DNA from: Roseinatronobacter domitianus
GTDB taxonomy: Bacteria > Pseudomonadota > Alphaproteobacteria > Rhodobacterales > Rhodobacteraceae
Direction: 5' to 3'
DNA: 44,075 nucleotides
NCBI RefSeq assembly: GCF_023336755.1
Contig: NZ_JALZWP010000019.1
Location: forward strand, 1 to 44,075
Shown here piece after piece: positions 8,401-16,901 of this stretch. The position numbers were made by a program, and so were the translations under genes. Below the pieces are notes generated by a model, which worked only from the letters and a program-made list of their open reading frames with translations, was not told the DNA's origin and did no database searches. Position 1 is the first letter of the stretch. Each line of letters begins with the position of its first letter.

Positions 8401-10466
8401 TGGGTGGCAGCAATTGGCAAAAGGCGCTGCTGCATCCGGACAGCGTTGCTTTGGTGGGGGTCTCTGATGATCCCGCAAAGACCTCGGGTCGCCCGCTAAA
8501 ATTTCTGCGCGCGGCTGGCTTTGCAGGTGATATCTTCGCCGTAAACCCCACGCGGGCCACGGTGCAGGGCGAAACAGCTTATGCGACCCTTTCGGACCTG
8601 CCGCATGTGCCGGATCATGCTTTCATCCTGACCGGCGCGGATCGCGCGCTGGACGCGCTGGAAGAATGTGAGGCGTTGGGGGTTCCGGTCGCAACCGTCC
8701 TGGCGACAGGCTTTGCCGAGGCCGGCGCCACAGGCAATGCCAACCTTGCACGCATCGATGCCTTGATCGCGCGCGGAAAGCTACGCGTTCTGGGGCCATC
8801 CTCTATCGGGTTGGCCAACCTGCGTCATGGCATGACACTGACCGCGAACGCGGCCTTTGCCGAACCCGAACTGCCGAAGGGGGGGCTCTTTGTGGCCTCG
8901 CATAGCGGCAGTCTGATCGGCGCACTGATGTCGCGCGGCAAACGCAAGGGACTTGGCTTCGCCGGGCTTGTCTCTGTCGGCGGAGAGCGCGACCTGTCCA
9001 TCGGGGATGTCTGCATGGCGGCGCTGGACGACCCCAATGTAACGGGGTTTTTGCTGTTTCTGGAACATATGGGCCACGCGGACAGGTTACGAGCCTTTGC
9101 CCAAGAGGCTGCACGCCGGGGCAAACCCGTCGCCGCCTTCAAACTGGGAAGATCCGAGGAAGCGGCTGAGCTTGCGCAGTCGCACACGGGGTCACTTGCC
9201 GGGGCGGATGAGGTTGCGGACGAATTCCTGCGCGCCTGCGGTATTGCGCGGGTCACGGCCTTCGAAGCGCTTCTGGAGGTCGCGCCATTGCTGCGTCGGG
9301 TCGCGCCGGTAACGACCCCGCGTCGGGGGCGCGTCGGTGTTGTAACGACAACAGGCGGCGGGGCCGCGATGGCGGTCGATCAGCTTGCGGTTCACGGCGT
9401 CGAAATCACCGCACCGTCTATCGAAACACGCGCGCGGCTTGCCGATCTGGGCATTGATGCAGGCGACACGCGCATCCTTGACCTGACATTGGCAGGCACG
9501 CGCTATGATGTCATGCGGGGCGCGATAGAGGTGTTGCGCGCTGCCCCCGAGTTTGACCTGGTGCTGGTCTGCGTTGGTTCTTCGGCCAGGTTCAATCCTG
9601 ACCTTGCGGTTCAGCCGGCGCTTGATCTGATCGACCTGCCCGGCCACCCGTTCGCGGTCTTTCTGGTGCCCGATGCACCCGGCGCGGTTCAGCGGCTGGC
9701 GCGCGCGGATGTGCCGGTGTTCGAAGACCCTGAAACCTGCGCGGATGCCGTGGCTGCGGCGCTTCACCGTCTTGTCCCGAACCTGCCCGCGTCTGTTATG
9801 CGCTGCGCCGATGGTTCTGCGCGGTATCTGGACGAGGCAGAGGCCTATCAACGGCTGCGTGATGTGCCGGTGGCAGATTGGCTTGCTATGGATGTTACCG
9901 CGCCGCTGCCTGACCTGTCGTTTCCGTATCCGGTCGTGGCCAAGGTTCTGGACGTGGCGATCTTGCACAAAAGCGATGCGGGTGGTGTGGTTATCGGGAT
10001 AGATGGCCCCGACGCATTGGCGCAAGCGGTCACTGAAATTTGCGAGAACGTGCCGCGCGAATTGGACGGGCGTCAGGTCACGCGCGTGTTGGTTCAGCAG
10101 ATGCGCAAGGGTGTGGGCGAAGTCCTGATCGGGATGCGCCATGACCCGGATGTGGGTCCGATTGTCGTGTTGGCTGCGGGCGGCGTTTTCACAGAGATTT
10201 ATCGCGACGTTGTGATGCGCCTTGCGCCGGTCGACCTGGACACGGCTAGGCACATGGTCGACTCGCTGAAGCTGACGCAGATCCTTGACGGCGCGCGAGG
10301 ACATCCGAAAGGTGATCTGGAGGCGTTGGCGCAAGCGGTTGTTGCCGTGTCGAAATTCGCACTCGATCACGATATCATCGAGGCAGAGATCAACCCGGTG
10401 ATCGTCCTGCCGCGTGGGCACGGTGTGGTCGCAGTAGACGCGCTAATTTCCACGAGAGCGGGATGA
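8400..10466 (+). CDS. Fused ADP-forming acyl-CoA ligase (acetate--CoA ligase family), copy 1
   Basis: 688-residue single-chain acyl-CoA synthetase (NDP-forming). In order: CoA-binding Rossmann domain with VALVGVSDDPAKTSGRPLKF, two succinyl-CoA-ligase-like domains with SHSGSLIGALMSRGKRKG and the likely phospho-His in SHTGSLAGAD, then an ATP-grasp domain with FPYPVVAKVL and ILHKSDAGGVVIG. It activates a carboxylate with ATP and CoA through acyl-phosphate and phospho-His, giving ADP. The start overlaps the dehydrogenase stop (TGATG), and its own stop overlaps the following hydratase/dehydrogenase start (ATGA). The ATP-grasp N-terminal part is short compared with copy 2. A second full paralogue follows one gene later. 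The substrate is unknown, probably the compound imported by the TctABC system. Confidence 0.88.
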   Translation: MGGSNWQKALLHPDSVALVGVSDDPAKTSGRPLKFLRAAGFAGDIFAVNPTRATVQGETAYATLSDLPHVPDHAFILTGADRALDALEECEALGVPVATVLATGFAEAGATGNANLARIDALIARGKLRVLGPSSIGLANLRHGMTLTANAAFAEPELPKGGLFVASHSGSLIGALMSRGKRKGLGFAGLVSVGGERDLSIGDVCMAALDDPNVTGFLLFLEHMGHADRLRAFAQEAARRGKPVAAFKLGRSEEAAELAQSHTGSLAGADEVADEFLRACGIARVTAFEALLEVAPLLRRVAPVTTPRRGRVGVVTTTGGGAAMAVDQLAVHGVEITAPSIETRARLADLGIDAGDTRILDLTLAGTRYDVMRGAIEVLRAAPEFDLVLVCVGSSARFNPDLAVQPALDLIDLPGHPFAVFLVPDAPGAVQRLARADVPVFEDPETCADAVAAALHRLVPNLPASVMRCADGSARYLDEAEAYQRLRDVPVADWLAMDVTAPLPDLSFPYPVVAKVLDVAILHKSDAGGVVIGIDGPDALAQAVTEICENVPRELDGRQVTRVLVQQMRKGVGEVLIGMRHDPDVGPIVVLAAGGVFTEIYRDVVMRLAPVDLDTARHMVDSLKLTQILDGARGHPKGDLEALAQAVVAVSKFALDHDIIEAEINPVIVLPRGHGVVAVDALISTRAG

Positions 10467-12178
10467 CGGGACAGGTCTTCGTTCAAAGGGACGATCATAT
10501 CGCGGTGCTGGTTATCAGTAATCCGCCAGTGAATGCAGGGTCGCATCATATCCGCAAGGCGCTTTTGGCGGCAATCGCCGAAGTTGAAGCCAACCCGCGA
10601 CTGACCGGCGCGGTGCTGATTGGGGATGGTAACAGCTTTATTGCCGGGTCGGATCTGAAGGAGTTCGATCTTCGTCTTGATCCGCCGCAGACCCCGCAGG
10701 TGATCGCGGCACTGGAATCTACCACCAAACCTTTCGTGGCGGCGCTGCATGGCGCCGCGCTGGGCGGTGGATATGAAATTGCGCTTGGCTGTGATGCCCG
10801 GATCGCGGCCCCCGGCACGGTGGTCGGCCTGCCAGAGGTGACGCTTGGGATCATTCCCGGCGCGGGCGGCGCGCAAAAACTGCCCCGGCTGGTCGGTAAA
10901 CCCAAGGCGCTGCGGCATATCTTTTTTGCAGAACGCGCCGCCGCGCGGGGCAACCCGGATCGCAGCGCGAAACCGGTCAATGTCGCGCAGTTGGGTGTTG
11001 TTGGCAGCGGCACCATGGGTGCAGGGATCGCAACGGCGATCTTGCAATCCGGCAAGCCGGTGATCCTGATCGACACCAATGCAGATGCGTTGGAAAAAGG
11101 CTGCCGCCGAATAGTTCAGGCGCTTGAAAGGGCTGTAACGCGCGGCAAGATGACGGCAGAAGCCGCTGGTCAGGCGCAGGCCCGGTTGACCAGCGCAACC
11201 AATCTTGAAGCGCTTGCGCCTTGCGATGTGGTGATCGAAGCGGTCTTTGAAGACCTGGACTTGAAGGCGGATCTTTTTGGTCGTCTTGATGCCATTTTAG
11301 GGTCTGACGCAATCCTTGCCAGCAACACCTCCTATCTGGATATTGATGCGATGGCAGCGGCCACCACTCGACCGGACCGGGTGATTGGCCTTCATTTCTT
11401 TAGTCCTGCCCATGTCATGAAACTGCTCGAAGTTGTGCGCGGCAACGCCAGCAGCGACAGCGCTATGGCCACGGGCTTTGCGCTGGCCCGTATGTTGGGC
11501 AAGCAGCCTGTCGAAGCGGCCAATGCGTTTGGCTTCATTGGCAACCGGATTTATGCGGCCTATCGCGCGGCCTGCGAATTCATGCTGGAAGATGGCGCAT
11601 TTCCACATGAAATTGATGCGGCCCTTGAAGCGTTTGGCTTTGCGATGGGGCCATGTGCCGTGGCCGATATGTCCGGGCTGGATATTGCGTGGCATATGCG
11701 TCGTCAGACGGCGGCGCAGCGGTCTGATGCTGACCGCTATGTGGACATCCCCGACCGGCTTTGCGAGGCGGGACGTTTCGGCCAAAAGACCGGTGCGGGC
11801 TATTATCGCTATGATGATGGCACCAAGGCGCGCGACCCGTGGGTCGAGGATCTGATCCGTGCTGTCTCTCAGGAAAAAGGTATCATGCGGACACCGTTTT
11901 CGGCACAGGATATCCAGACGCGCGCTTTGGCCGCTATTGTGAACGAAGCGGCGTTGGTCGTTGCCGAAGGTGTCGCCATCAGGCCAGAGGATATCGACGT
12001 TGTGCTGGTCAACGGCTTTGGCTTTCCGCGCTGGCGGGGTGGTCCCGTTCATTGGGCGCGGCAGCAAGATGCGGATGCGCTGAGTGCAGCCTGCGCCGCG
12101 TTCGCTGTGGCAGCAGGACCGGGGCGCAAAACCGGCGATTTCAGAGTTCTGGAACTTGACGCAAAGGACAAGGCATGA
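10463..12178 (+). CDS. Bifunctional enoyl-CoA hydratase/3-hydroxyacyl-CoA dehydrogenase with an apparent internal deletion
   Basis: 571 residues, about 125 shorter than usual FadB/FadJ-type fusions. Residues 1-150 are a crotonase domain with both likely catalytic Glu (GGGYEIAL, E105; GLPEVTLGIIPGAGG, E125). The NAD-binding domain begins at about 174 with LGVVGSGTMGAGIA and is followed by the dehydrogenase C-terminal domains (FFSPAHVMKLLEVV, NAFGFIGNRI). At residues 148-156 the sequence passes straight from KPKAL, inside the crotonase fold, to RHIFFAERAAAR, which in relatives lies just before the NAD domain. The C-terminal helices of the crotonase and the linker are thus missing with the frame kept. 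The dehydrogenase half should work; hydratase activity is doubtful. Overlaps both neighbours by four bases. Confidence 0.87.
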   Translation: MTGQVFVQRDDHIAVLVISNPPVNAGSHHIRKALLAAIAEVEANPRLTGAVLIGDGNSFIAGSDLKEFDLRLDPPQTPQVIAALESTTKPFVAALHGAALGGGYEIALGCDARIAAPGTVVGLPEVTLGIIPGAGGAQKLPRLVGKPKALRHIFFAERAAARGNPDRSAKPVNVAQLGVVGSGTMGAGIATAILQSGKPVILIDTNADALEKGCRRIVQALERAVTRGKMTAEAAGQAQARLTSATNLEALAPCDVVIEAVFEDLDLKADLFGRLDAILGSDAILASNTSYLDIDAMAAATTRPDRVIGLHFFSPAHVMKLLEVVRGNASSDSAMATGFALARMLGKQPVEAANAFGFIGNRIYAAYRAACEFMLEDGAFPHEIDAALEAFGFAMGPCAVADMSGLDIAWHMRRQTAAQRSDADRYVDIPDRLCEAGRFGQKTGAGYYRYDDGTKARDPWVEDLIRAVSQEKGIMRTPFSAQDIQTRALAAIVNEAALVVAEGVAIRPEDIDVVLVNGFGFPRWRGGPVHWARQQDADALSAACAAFAVAAGPGRKTGDFRVLELDAKDKA

Positions 12179-14250
12179 CCGAAGCTGCAACCGCGCTGGA
12201 GGCGCTTTGGGCGCCCGAAAGCGTTGCCGTGGTGGGCGCGTCAGCGGACCCGGCCAAAACCGGCGGACGTCCGATGAACTACCTTCTGAAGCATGGGTAT
12301 TCCGGGCGCATCTACCCGATCAACCCACGGGCCGAAACGATTGAGGGGCACCGCTGCTACACTTCGATTGCGGAGCTGCCCGAAGCGCCGGATGCAGCAA
12401 TTGTTTTGCTGGGCGCAGATCGTGCTGAAGCTGCGGTGCGCGATCTTGCTGCGAAAGGCTGCAAGGTCGCCATCGTTCTGGCCAGTGGTTATAGCGAAAG
12501 CGGCGCTGACGGGTTGGCACGCCAGCAGGCCCTGCGTGATGCTGCGGGCAATATGCGTTTGCTTGGGCCTAATACGATCGGCGCTATGGATCTGACGCGC
12601 GGGATCGTCTTGTCGGCCAGTGGCGCACTGGAACTGAAAGATGTGCCGCGGGGCGGTATCTCTGTTGCGTCGCAAAGCGGTGGCATCCTTGGGGCGATTC
12701 TGTCGCGCGGGGCTGCGCGGGGCGTGGGGTTTTGCAAACTTGCCTCCACCGGGAATGAGGCCGATCTGGATCTTGCCGACCTGATCGACGCCTATGCGCG
12801 CGACCCGGACACGACGGTTATCGCAGCCTATATCGAAGGCATACGGTCCGTTGGAAAATTCCGTGCGGCTGCGCTTCAGGCGCGGGATGCGGGCAAGCCG
12901 CTTGTCGTCTACAAAGTTGGCCGTTCGAGTGCGGGTGCCCGTGCCGCGGTTTCGCATACTGGCGCTCTGGCGGGTGAAGACCGGGCCTATGACGCTTTGT
13001 TCCGGCAGGTTGGGGCCATACGCGCGCAAAGTTTCAACGATCTTCTTGACCTGCCTGCAATGCTCGCATCCGGGCGCAAAATGCAGGGCAATAACGTCGC
13101 GATCCTGACCTCTACGGGTGGCGCTGGCAGCCTTGTGGCCGACAGTTGCGGGATGCTTGGCCTGAACCTTCCCGATTTGGAGCCCCCGACGGGCCGTATT
13201 TTGGCCGATCTTCTTGGGCAATCCGAACCGATGACGAGCAACCCGGTAGATGTTACTCTGGCGGGCGTCGAACCGGCTATCATGACGGCCGCGACAAAGG
13301 CGCTTTTGGCTTCTGACAACGTCGATGGGGTAGTGGTCGTGGTTGGATCATCGGCGCTGGCCCGCCCGGATGTCACGGTTGGGGCCATCCTTGAAGGCGC
13401 AGCAAGCAGCGACAAGCCGCTGATCGCTTATGTCAGTCCGCATGCCCCGCATCTGGTTGATCTTTTGAACCGCAAAGGCGTGCCGGCCTTTGCGGCGCCG
13501 GAAACCTGCGCAACGGTGCTTGGGGCCGTGCGCGAAGCACCGCCTGTGGCTGATCTTCTGACAACAGAGGCGGCGGTGGCCCTGCCCAACCTGCGCGGTT
13601 CGCTGAACGAGGTAGAGGCGCTTGGTCTGTTCGATCTGTTCGGGGTATCCGGCCCTGAAACGCGCATTGTGACGACCGTGACAGACGCGCAAGACGCCGC
13701 GAGGGCGCTGAACGGCCCGGTGGTGCTGAAAGTCTTGTCGCGGCAGATTGCGCATAAATCTGATATTGGCGGTGTGCGGCTGGGTCTTGACCCCGACAGT
13801 ATCGGGGCAGCGATGGACGAGATGGCCAAAGGGCTGGCGTCCAGCGATCTGCCAGAGCCAGAAGGCTATCTTGTCCAAGAGATGATCGGTGGCGGGATCG
13901 AGATGATCCTTGGCCTGCGTCGCGACCCTCAGCTTGGGCTTATGATCTTGCTGGGTGCAGGTGGCGTGCAGGCTGAACTGCTGGGAGATAGCAGCCTGCG
14001 GCTTTTGCCGCTTCGCCAGGGCGAAGCCCGCGAAATGGTCGCGGAGTTACGGATCATGCCCTTGCTGCAAGGCTATCGAGGCGCGCCACCCCATGACATT
14101 GATGCGTTGGTTGCCGCCATCGAAGGCTTCGCCCGCATGGGGCATGCTCTTGCCGACAGGTTGCTTGAAGCCGAGGTCAATCCTCTTTTTGTCCGCAAGA
14201 AGACCGAAGGCGTAATCGCCGCCGACGGTTTGGCAGTTCTGACAGACTAA
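12175..14250 (+). CDS. Fused ADP-forming acyl-CoA ligase (acetate--CoA ligase family), copy 2
   Basis: 691 residues with the same domain order as the copy at 8400-10466: CoA-binding VAVVGASADPAKTGGRPMNY, ligase domains with SQSGGILGAILSRGAARG and the likely phospho-His in SHTGALAGED, then ATP-grasp with LNGPVVLKVL and IAHKSDIGGVRLGL. The two copies are clearly paralogous but well diverged, so they are not a recent duplication and may activate different acids. ATGA overlap with the preceding hydratase/dehydrogenase gene shows one transcript. The gene ends the plus-strand run and is convergent with the PaaI-like thioesterase, whose stop is only seven bases away. Family sure, substrate unknown. 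Confidence 0.88.
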   Translation: MTEAATALEALWAPESVAVVGASADPAKTGGRPMNYLLKHGYSGRIYPINPRAETIEGHRCYTSIAELPEAPDAAIVLLGADRAEAAVRDLAAKGCKVAIVLASGYSESGADGLARQQALRDAAGNMRLLGPNTIGAMDLTRGIVLSASGALELKDVPRGGISVASQSGGILGAILSRGAARGVGFCKLASTGNEADLDLADLIDAYARDPDTTVIAAYIEGIRSVGKFRAAALQARDAGKPLVVYKVGRSSAGARAAVSHTGALAGEDRAYDALFRQVGAIRAQSFNDLLDLPAMLASGRKMQGNNVAILTSTGGAGSLVADSCGMLGLNLPDLEPPTGRILADLLGQSEPMTSNPVDVTLAGVEPAIMTAATKALLASDNVDGVVVVVGSSALARPDVTVGAILEGAASSDKPLIAYVSPHAPHLVDLLNRKGVPAFAAPETCATVLGAVREAPPVADLLTTEAAVALPNLRGSLNEVEALGLFDLFGVSGPETRIVTTVTDAQDAARALNGPVVLKVLSRQIAHKSDIGGVRLGLDPDSIGAAMDEMAKGLASSDLPEPEGYLVQEMIGGGIEMILGLRRDPQLGLMILLGAGGVQAELLGDSSLRLLPLRQGEAREMVAELRIMPLLQGYRGAPPHDIDALVAAIEGFARMGHALADRLLEAEVNPLFVRKKTEGVIAADGLAVLTD

Positions 14251-14256
14251 GCGCGT

Positions 14257-14700
14257 CTAGCCTGTTGACCGTGTGATCCGCCAGACACCTTGCGCAGAGA
14301 TCACGGGCATATCGCCGATAAAGGCAGTGCCCGTGACGAACACCAATCGGGTCGTCGCCTTTGTGATCTGCGGGGCAATCTGCACAAGATCGCCTATTTT
14401 GGCTGGCGTCAGGAATTGATGCGTCAGGCTGACCGTCGTGCCGCGTGGCGCACCGGTCGCAATGCGCGTTGTATGACCAAAGGCGCGGTCGATGAAGGTC
14501 ATCAACATGCCGCCATGGATAACGCCGTTTCGGTTGGCATGAAAGTTTTGTGCCACAAAGGCAAATTCGGGTTTGCCGCCGATCTCGCGCCGCCATAAAC
14601 CCCCGACATGCCCAATGAACCCGTCATCGGGATCAAGGGTCCATGTGCCGTCCGTCAAATCGGTTTCCATGCATGATGTGTGCACCCTGATCCACGCCAT
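14257..14700 (-). CDS. PaaI-family hotdog thioesterase
   Basis: 147-residue hotdog-fold protein. The NRNGVIHGGMLMTFIDRAFG segment holds the HGG motif and the acidic residue on the long helix of PaaI-type acyl-CoA thioesterases, and RGTTVSLTHQFLTPAKIGD follows. It would release CoA from stalled acyl-CoA intermediates, a sensible safety valve beside two acyl-CoA ligases. The start is uncertain: the ATG at 14700 has no clear ribosome site, while METDL at 14670 has AGGGTG about 10 bases upstream. It is encoded opposite to the genes on both sides and divergent from the TctBAC operon. Confidence 0.8.
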   Translation of the reverse strand: MAWIRVHTSCMETDLTDGTWTLDPDDGFIGHVGGLWRREIGGKPEFAFVAQNFHANRNGVIHGGMLMTFIDRAFGHTTRIATGAPRGTTVSLTHQFLTPAKIGDLVQIAPQITKATTRLVFVTGTAFIGDMPVISAQGVWRITRSTG

Positions 14701-14833
14701 GACAAGCTAACCAGACAGAGCAAAGAGCCCAACCATTTGTTATGCTCGCCAGCGTTTTTAACTGTTGTTCGATAGCGGCGATGCCAAGAAGATTGCCCGA
14801 TAAGGTAAAGCGCCTGACCACGGGGAGGGGACA

Positions 14834-15283
14834 GTGCTAGATCGCGACTACCGTGACATCGTAACCGGTTTGGCTTTGGCAGGGTTTGGTGGTGCAGCCG
14901 CCCTTTACTCTCTTGCCAACTATTCGCTGGGCAGCGTCAGCCGGATGGGGCCGGGTATGGTCCCGACAGCGCTTGGCGCCGCTTTGGTCGTCTTCGGGAT
15001 TGTGATTGCAATCCCCGCCTTGTCGCGGCGCGGTTCGGGCGTGCATGTGCGGTTCCGGGTCGTGCTGGTGCTTGCAGCCAGTATCATCAGCTTTTCGCTG
15101 ATGATCGATAGCGTTGGTCTGGTTCCGTCGGTCTTTGTAACAACGGTCATTGCAACCTTCGCAGAACGCAACGTCAAACTGTTGGGCGCTGTGGTCCTGG
15201 CCGCAACGCTAAGCCTGATTACGTGGGCGATCTTCATTGCAGGGCTTCGCTTGCCTCTGGCCTCTTTCGATTGGCCGTTTTGA
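14834..15283 (+). CDS. tctB: Tripartite tricarboxylate transporter small membrane subunit TctB
   Basis: 149-residue protein with four predicted membrane segments, the size and pattern of the TctB subunit (DUF1468). Early GLALAGFGGAAALYSLANYS and the SRMGPGMVPTALGAALVVFG turn are typical. With TctA it forms the membrane part of a sodium-dependent carboxylate importer fed by the periplasmic TctC. The start is GTG at 14834, close behind GGGAGGGG. Its stop overlaps the tctA start (TGATG). First gene of tctBAC. Confidence 0.85.
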   Translation: MLDRDYRDIVTGLALAGFGGAAALYSLANYSLGSVSRMGPGMVPTALGAALVVFGIVIAIPALSRRGSGVHVRFRVVLVLAASIISFSLMIDSVGLVPSVFVTTVIATFAERNVKLLGAVVLAATLSLITWAIFIAGLRLPLASFDWPF

Positions 15284-16797
15284 TGGATCTTCTCGCCAAC
15301 CTCGCTCTTGGACTTGATGCTGCCCTGACGCCGACAAACCTGTTTTACTGCTTCGCCGGCGTGTTTTTGGGTACGTTCGTGGGTGTTATTCCCGGTATCG
15401 GGCCGCTTGCTGCGATCTCGATGCTGTTTCCGATCACCTTCTATCTTGATCCGACAGCGGCCCTGATCATGCTGGCCGGCATCTACTACGGCACGACCTA
15501 TGGTGGGTCCACCGCGTCGATCCTTCTGAACATACCGGGTGCGACCTCTTCGGCAGTAACCTGCCTTGACGGGTATCCAATGGCGCAACAGGGTCGGGCG
15601 GGTGTCGCGCTGTTTATGACGACCATCGCCTCTTTCGTGGGGGGCTCCATCGGGATCGTTGTCTTAAGCCTGTTTTCCCCGATCATAGCGGAATACGCGT
15701 TAAGCTTTGGGCCTGCGGAATATTTCGCGCTTATGGCGCTGGGGCTTGTAGCGGCCTCGACAATTACGAATGCGTCGCCTGCCAAGGGCCTTTCCATGGT
15801 TATTCTTGGTATGCTGATTGCAACGGTCGGCACCGACAGCCAATCTGGAACGGCGCGCTTCACTTTCGGGTCGATGAGCGTTCTGGACGGGTTCGGCATT
15901 AGTGCGATGGCCATGGGCCTGTTCGGGATTGGTGAAATCCTTAGCTCTGTCGGGGCTAAGCGGAGCAACAAGATTGACCGCGAAAGCACGCGCTTTCGCA
16001 AGATGGTGCCAACGCGCGATGACATACGCCGGTCGTGGATTCCGGGTCTGCGCGGGTCGGCTATCGGGTCGTTTTTTGGGGCGCTGCCGGGAACCGGACC
16101 GTCGATTGCGTCCTTCATGGCCTATGCTGTCGAAAAGCGCGCATCGGACACGCCGGAACGGTTTGGCACAGGTGCGATCGAGGGCGTTGTCGCGCCAGAG
16201 ACCGCCAACAACGCCGCCGACCAGACAGCATTCATCCCGACACTGACCCTTGGCATTCCGGGCAGTGCGACCATGGCCCTGATGCTGGGCGCACTTATGG
16301 TGCATGGCATCCAGCCCGGACCGACGCTGATCGTAGAGCAACCTTCGTTGTTCTGGGGTCTGGTCATGAGCTTCTGGATCGGCAACCTGATCCTGCTGGT
16401 GCTGAACCTGCCATTGATCGGTCTTTGGGTCCGTATGCTGCTGGTGCCCTATCATTACCTATATCCCGCGATCGTTGTGTTCGTGTGCATCGGGGCCTAC
16501 AGCGTGCGCGCCAACCCGGCCGATGTCATCATGGTTCTGGGGTTTGGTGTGCTTGGATATGCGCTGCGCCTTGGCAATCTGCCTGCCGCACCGCTTTTGC
16601 TGGGCTTCGTCCTTGGCCCGCTGATAGAGACGCAGTTCCGCCGTTCAATGGTTCTGGCGCGCGGTGATTTCACCGCGATCCTTGAACGCCCGATGGCGGG
16701 CAGTGTGCTGGCTCTGACGGCAGTTTTGCTCATCTGGACGCTTGTGTCCGCGATCCTGCGGCGCAGGCGCAGGCTGGCCGAAGCAACCGACGCCTAA
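15283..16797 (+). CDS. tctA: Tripartite tricarboxylate transporter large permease TctA
   Basis: 504-residue polytopic membrane protein, the transport subunit of the TTT family. The family signature GVIPGIGPLAAISMLFP lies near residues 33-49, YYGTTYGGSTASILLNIPG follows, and the second half repeats it as GALPGTGPSIASFMAY and TLTLGIPGSATMALMLG. The internal repeat with two Gly/Pro loops is typical. The start is the ATG at 15283, one base inside the tctB stop; an upstream in-frame ATG at 15223 would lie within tctB. It works with TctB and with the periplasmic TctC encoded downstream. Confidence 0.93.
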   Translation: MDLLANLALGLDAALTPTNLFYCFAGVFLGTFVGVIPGIGPLAAISMLFPITFYLDPTAALIMLAGIYYGTTYGGSTASILLNIPGATSSAVTCLDGYPMAQQGRAGVALFMTTIASFVGGSIGIVVLSLFSPIIAEYALSFGPAEYFALMALGLVAASTITNASPAKGLSMVILGMLIATVGTDSQSGTARFTFGSMSVLDGFGISAMAMGLFGIGEILSSVGAKRSNKIDRESTRFRKMVPTRDDIRRSWIPGLRGSAIGSFFGALPGTGPSIASFMAYAVEKRASDTPERFGTGAIEGVVAPETANNAADQTAFIPTLTLGIPGSATMALMLGALMVHGIQPGPTLIVEQPSLFWGLVMSFWIGNLILLVLNLPLIGLWVRMLLVPYHYLYPAIVVFVCIGAYSVRANPADVIMVLGFGVLGYALRLGNLPAAPLLLGFVLGPLIETQFRRSMVLARGDFTAILERPMAGSVLALTAVLLIWTLVSAILRRRRRLAEATDA

Positions 16798-16812
16798 GGC
16801 AACAAGACGGGC

Positions 16813-16836
16813 GCGTGGGCGTTGGTTCGCCCGCGC
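16813..16836 (+). promoter_or_regulatory. Intercistronic hairpin between tctA and tctC
   Basis: GCGTGGGCG (16813-16821) pairs with CGCCCGCGC (16828-16836), nine pairs including one G-T, with a 6-base loop and no T-run. Such a hairpin between permease and binding-protein genes may stop mRNA decay or partly attenuate, letting tctC be made in excess. Function inferred. Confidence 0.45.
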
Positions 16837-16901
16837 AGTGGCCGCCCTAAAGGCCGCATCAAGCCGCCCTAGCGCGGGAAATGACGGAGGAGGAGAAGAC
16901 C

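Noticed and set aside
9192-10421. 409-codon open frame on the minus strand
   Set aside because: Lies antisense to the acyl-CoA ligase copy 1, with an Arg/His-rich low-complexity translation typical of high-GC shadows.
12241-13221. 326-codon open frame on the minus strand
   Set aside because: Antisense to ligase copy 2, composition unlike a real protein, no ribosome site seen.
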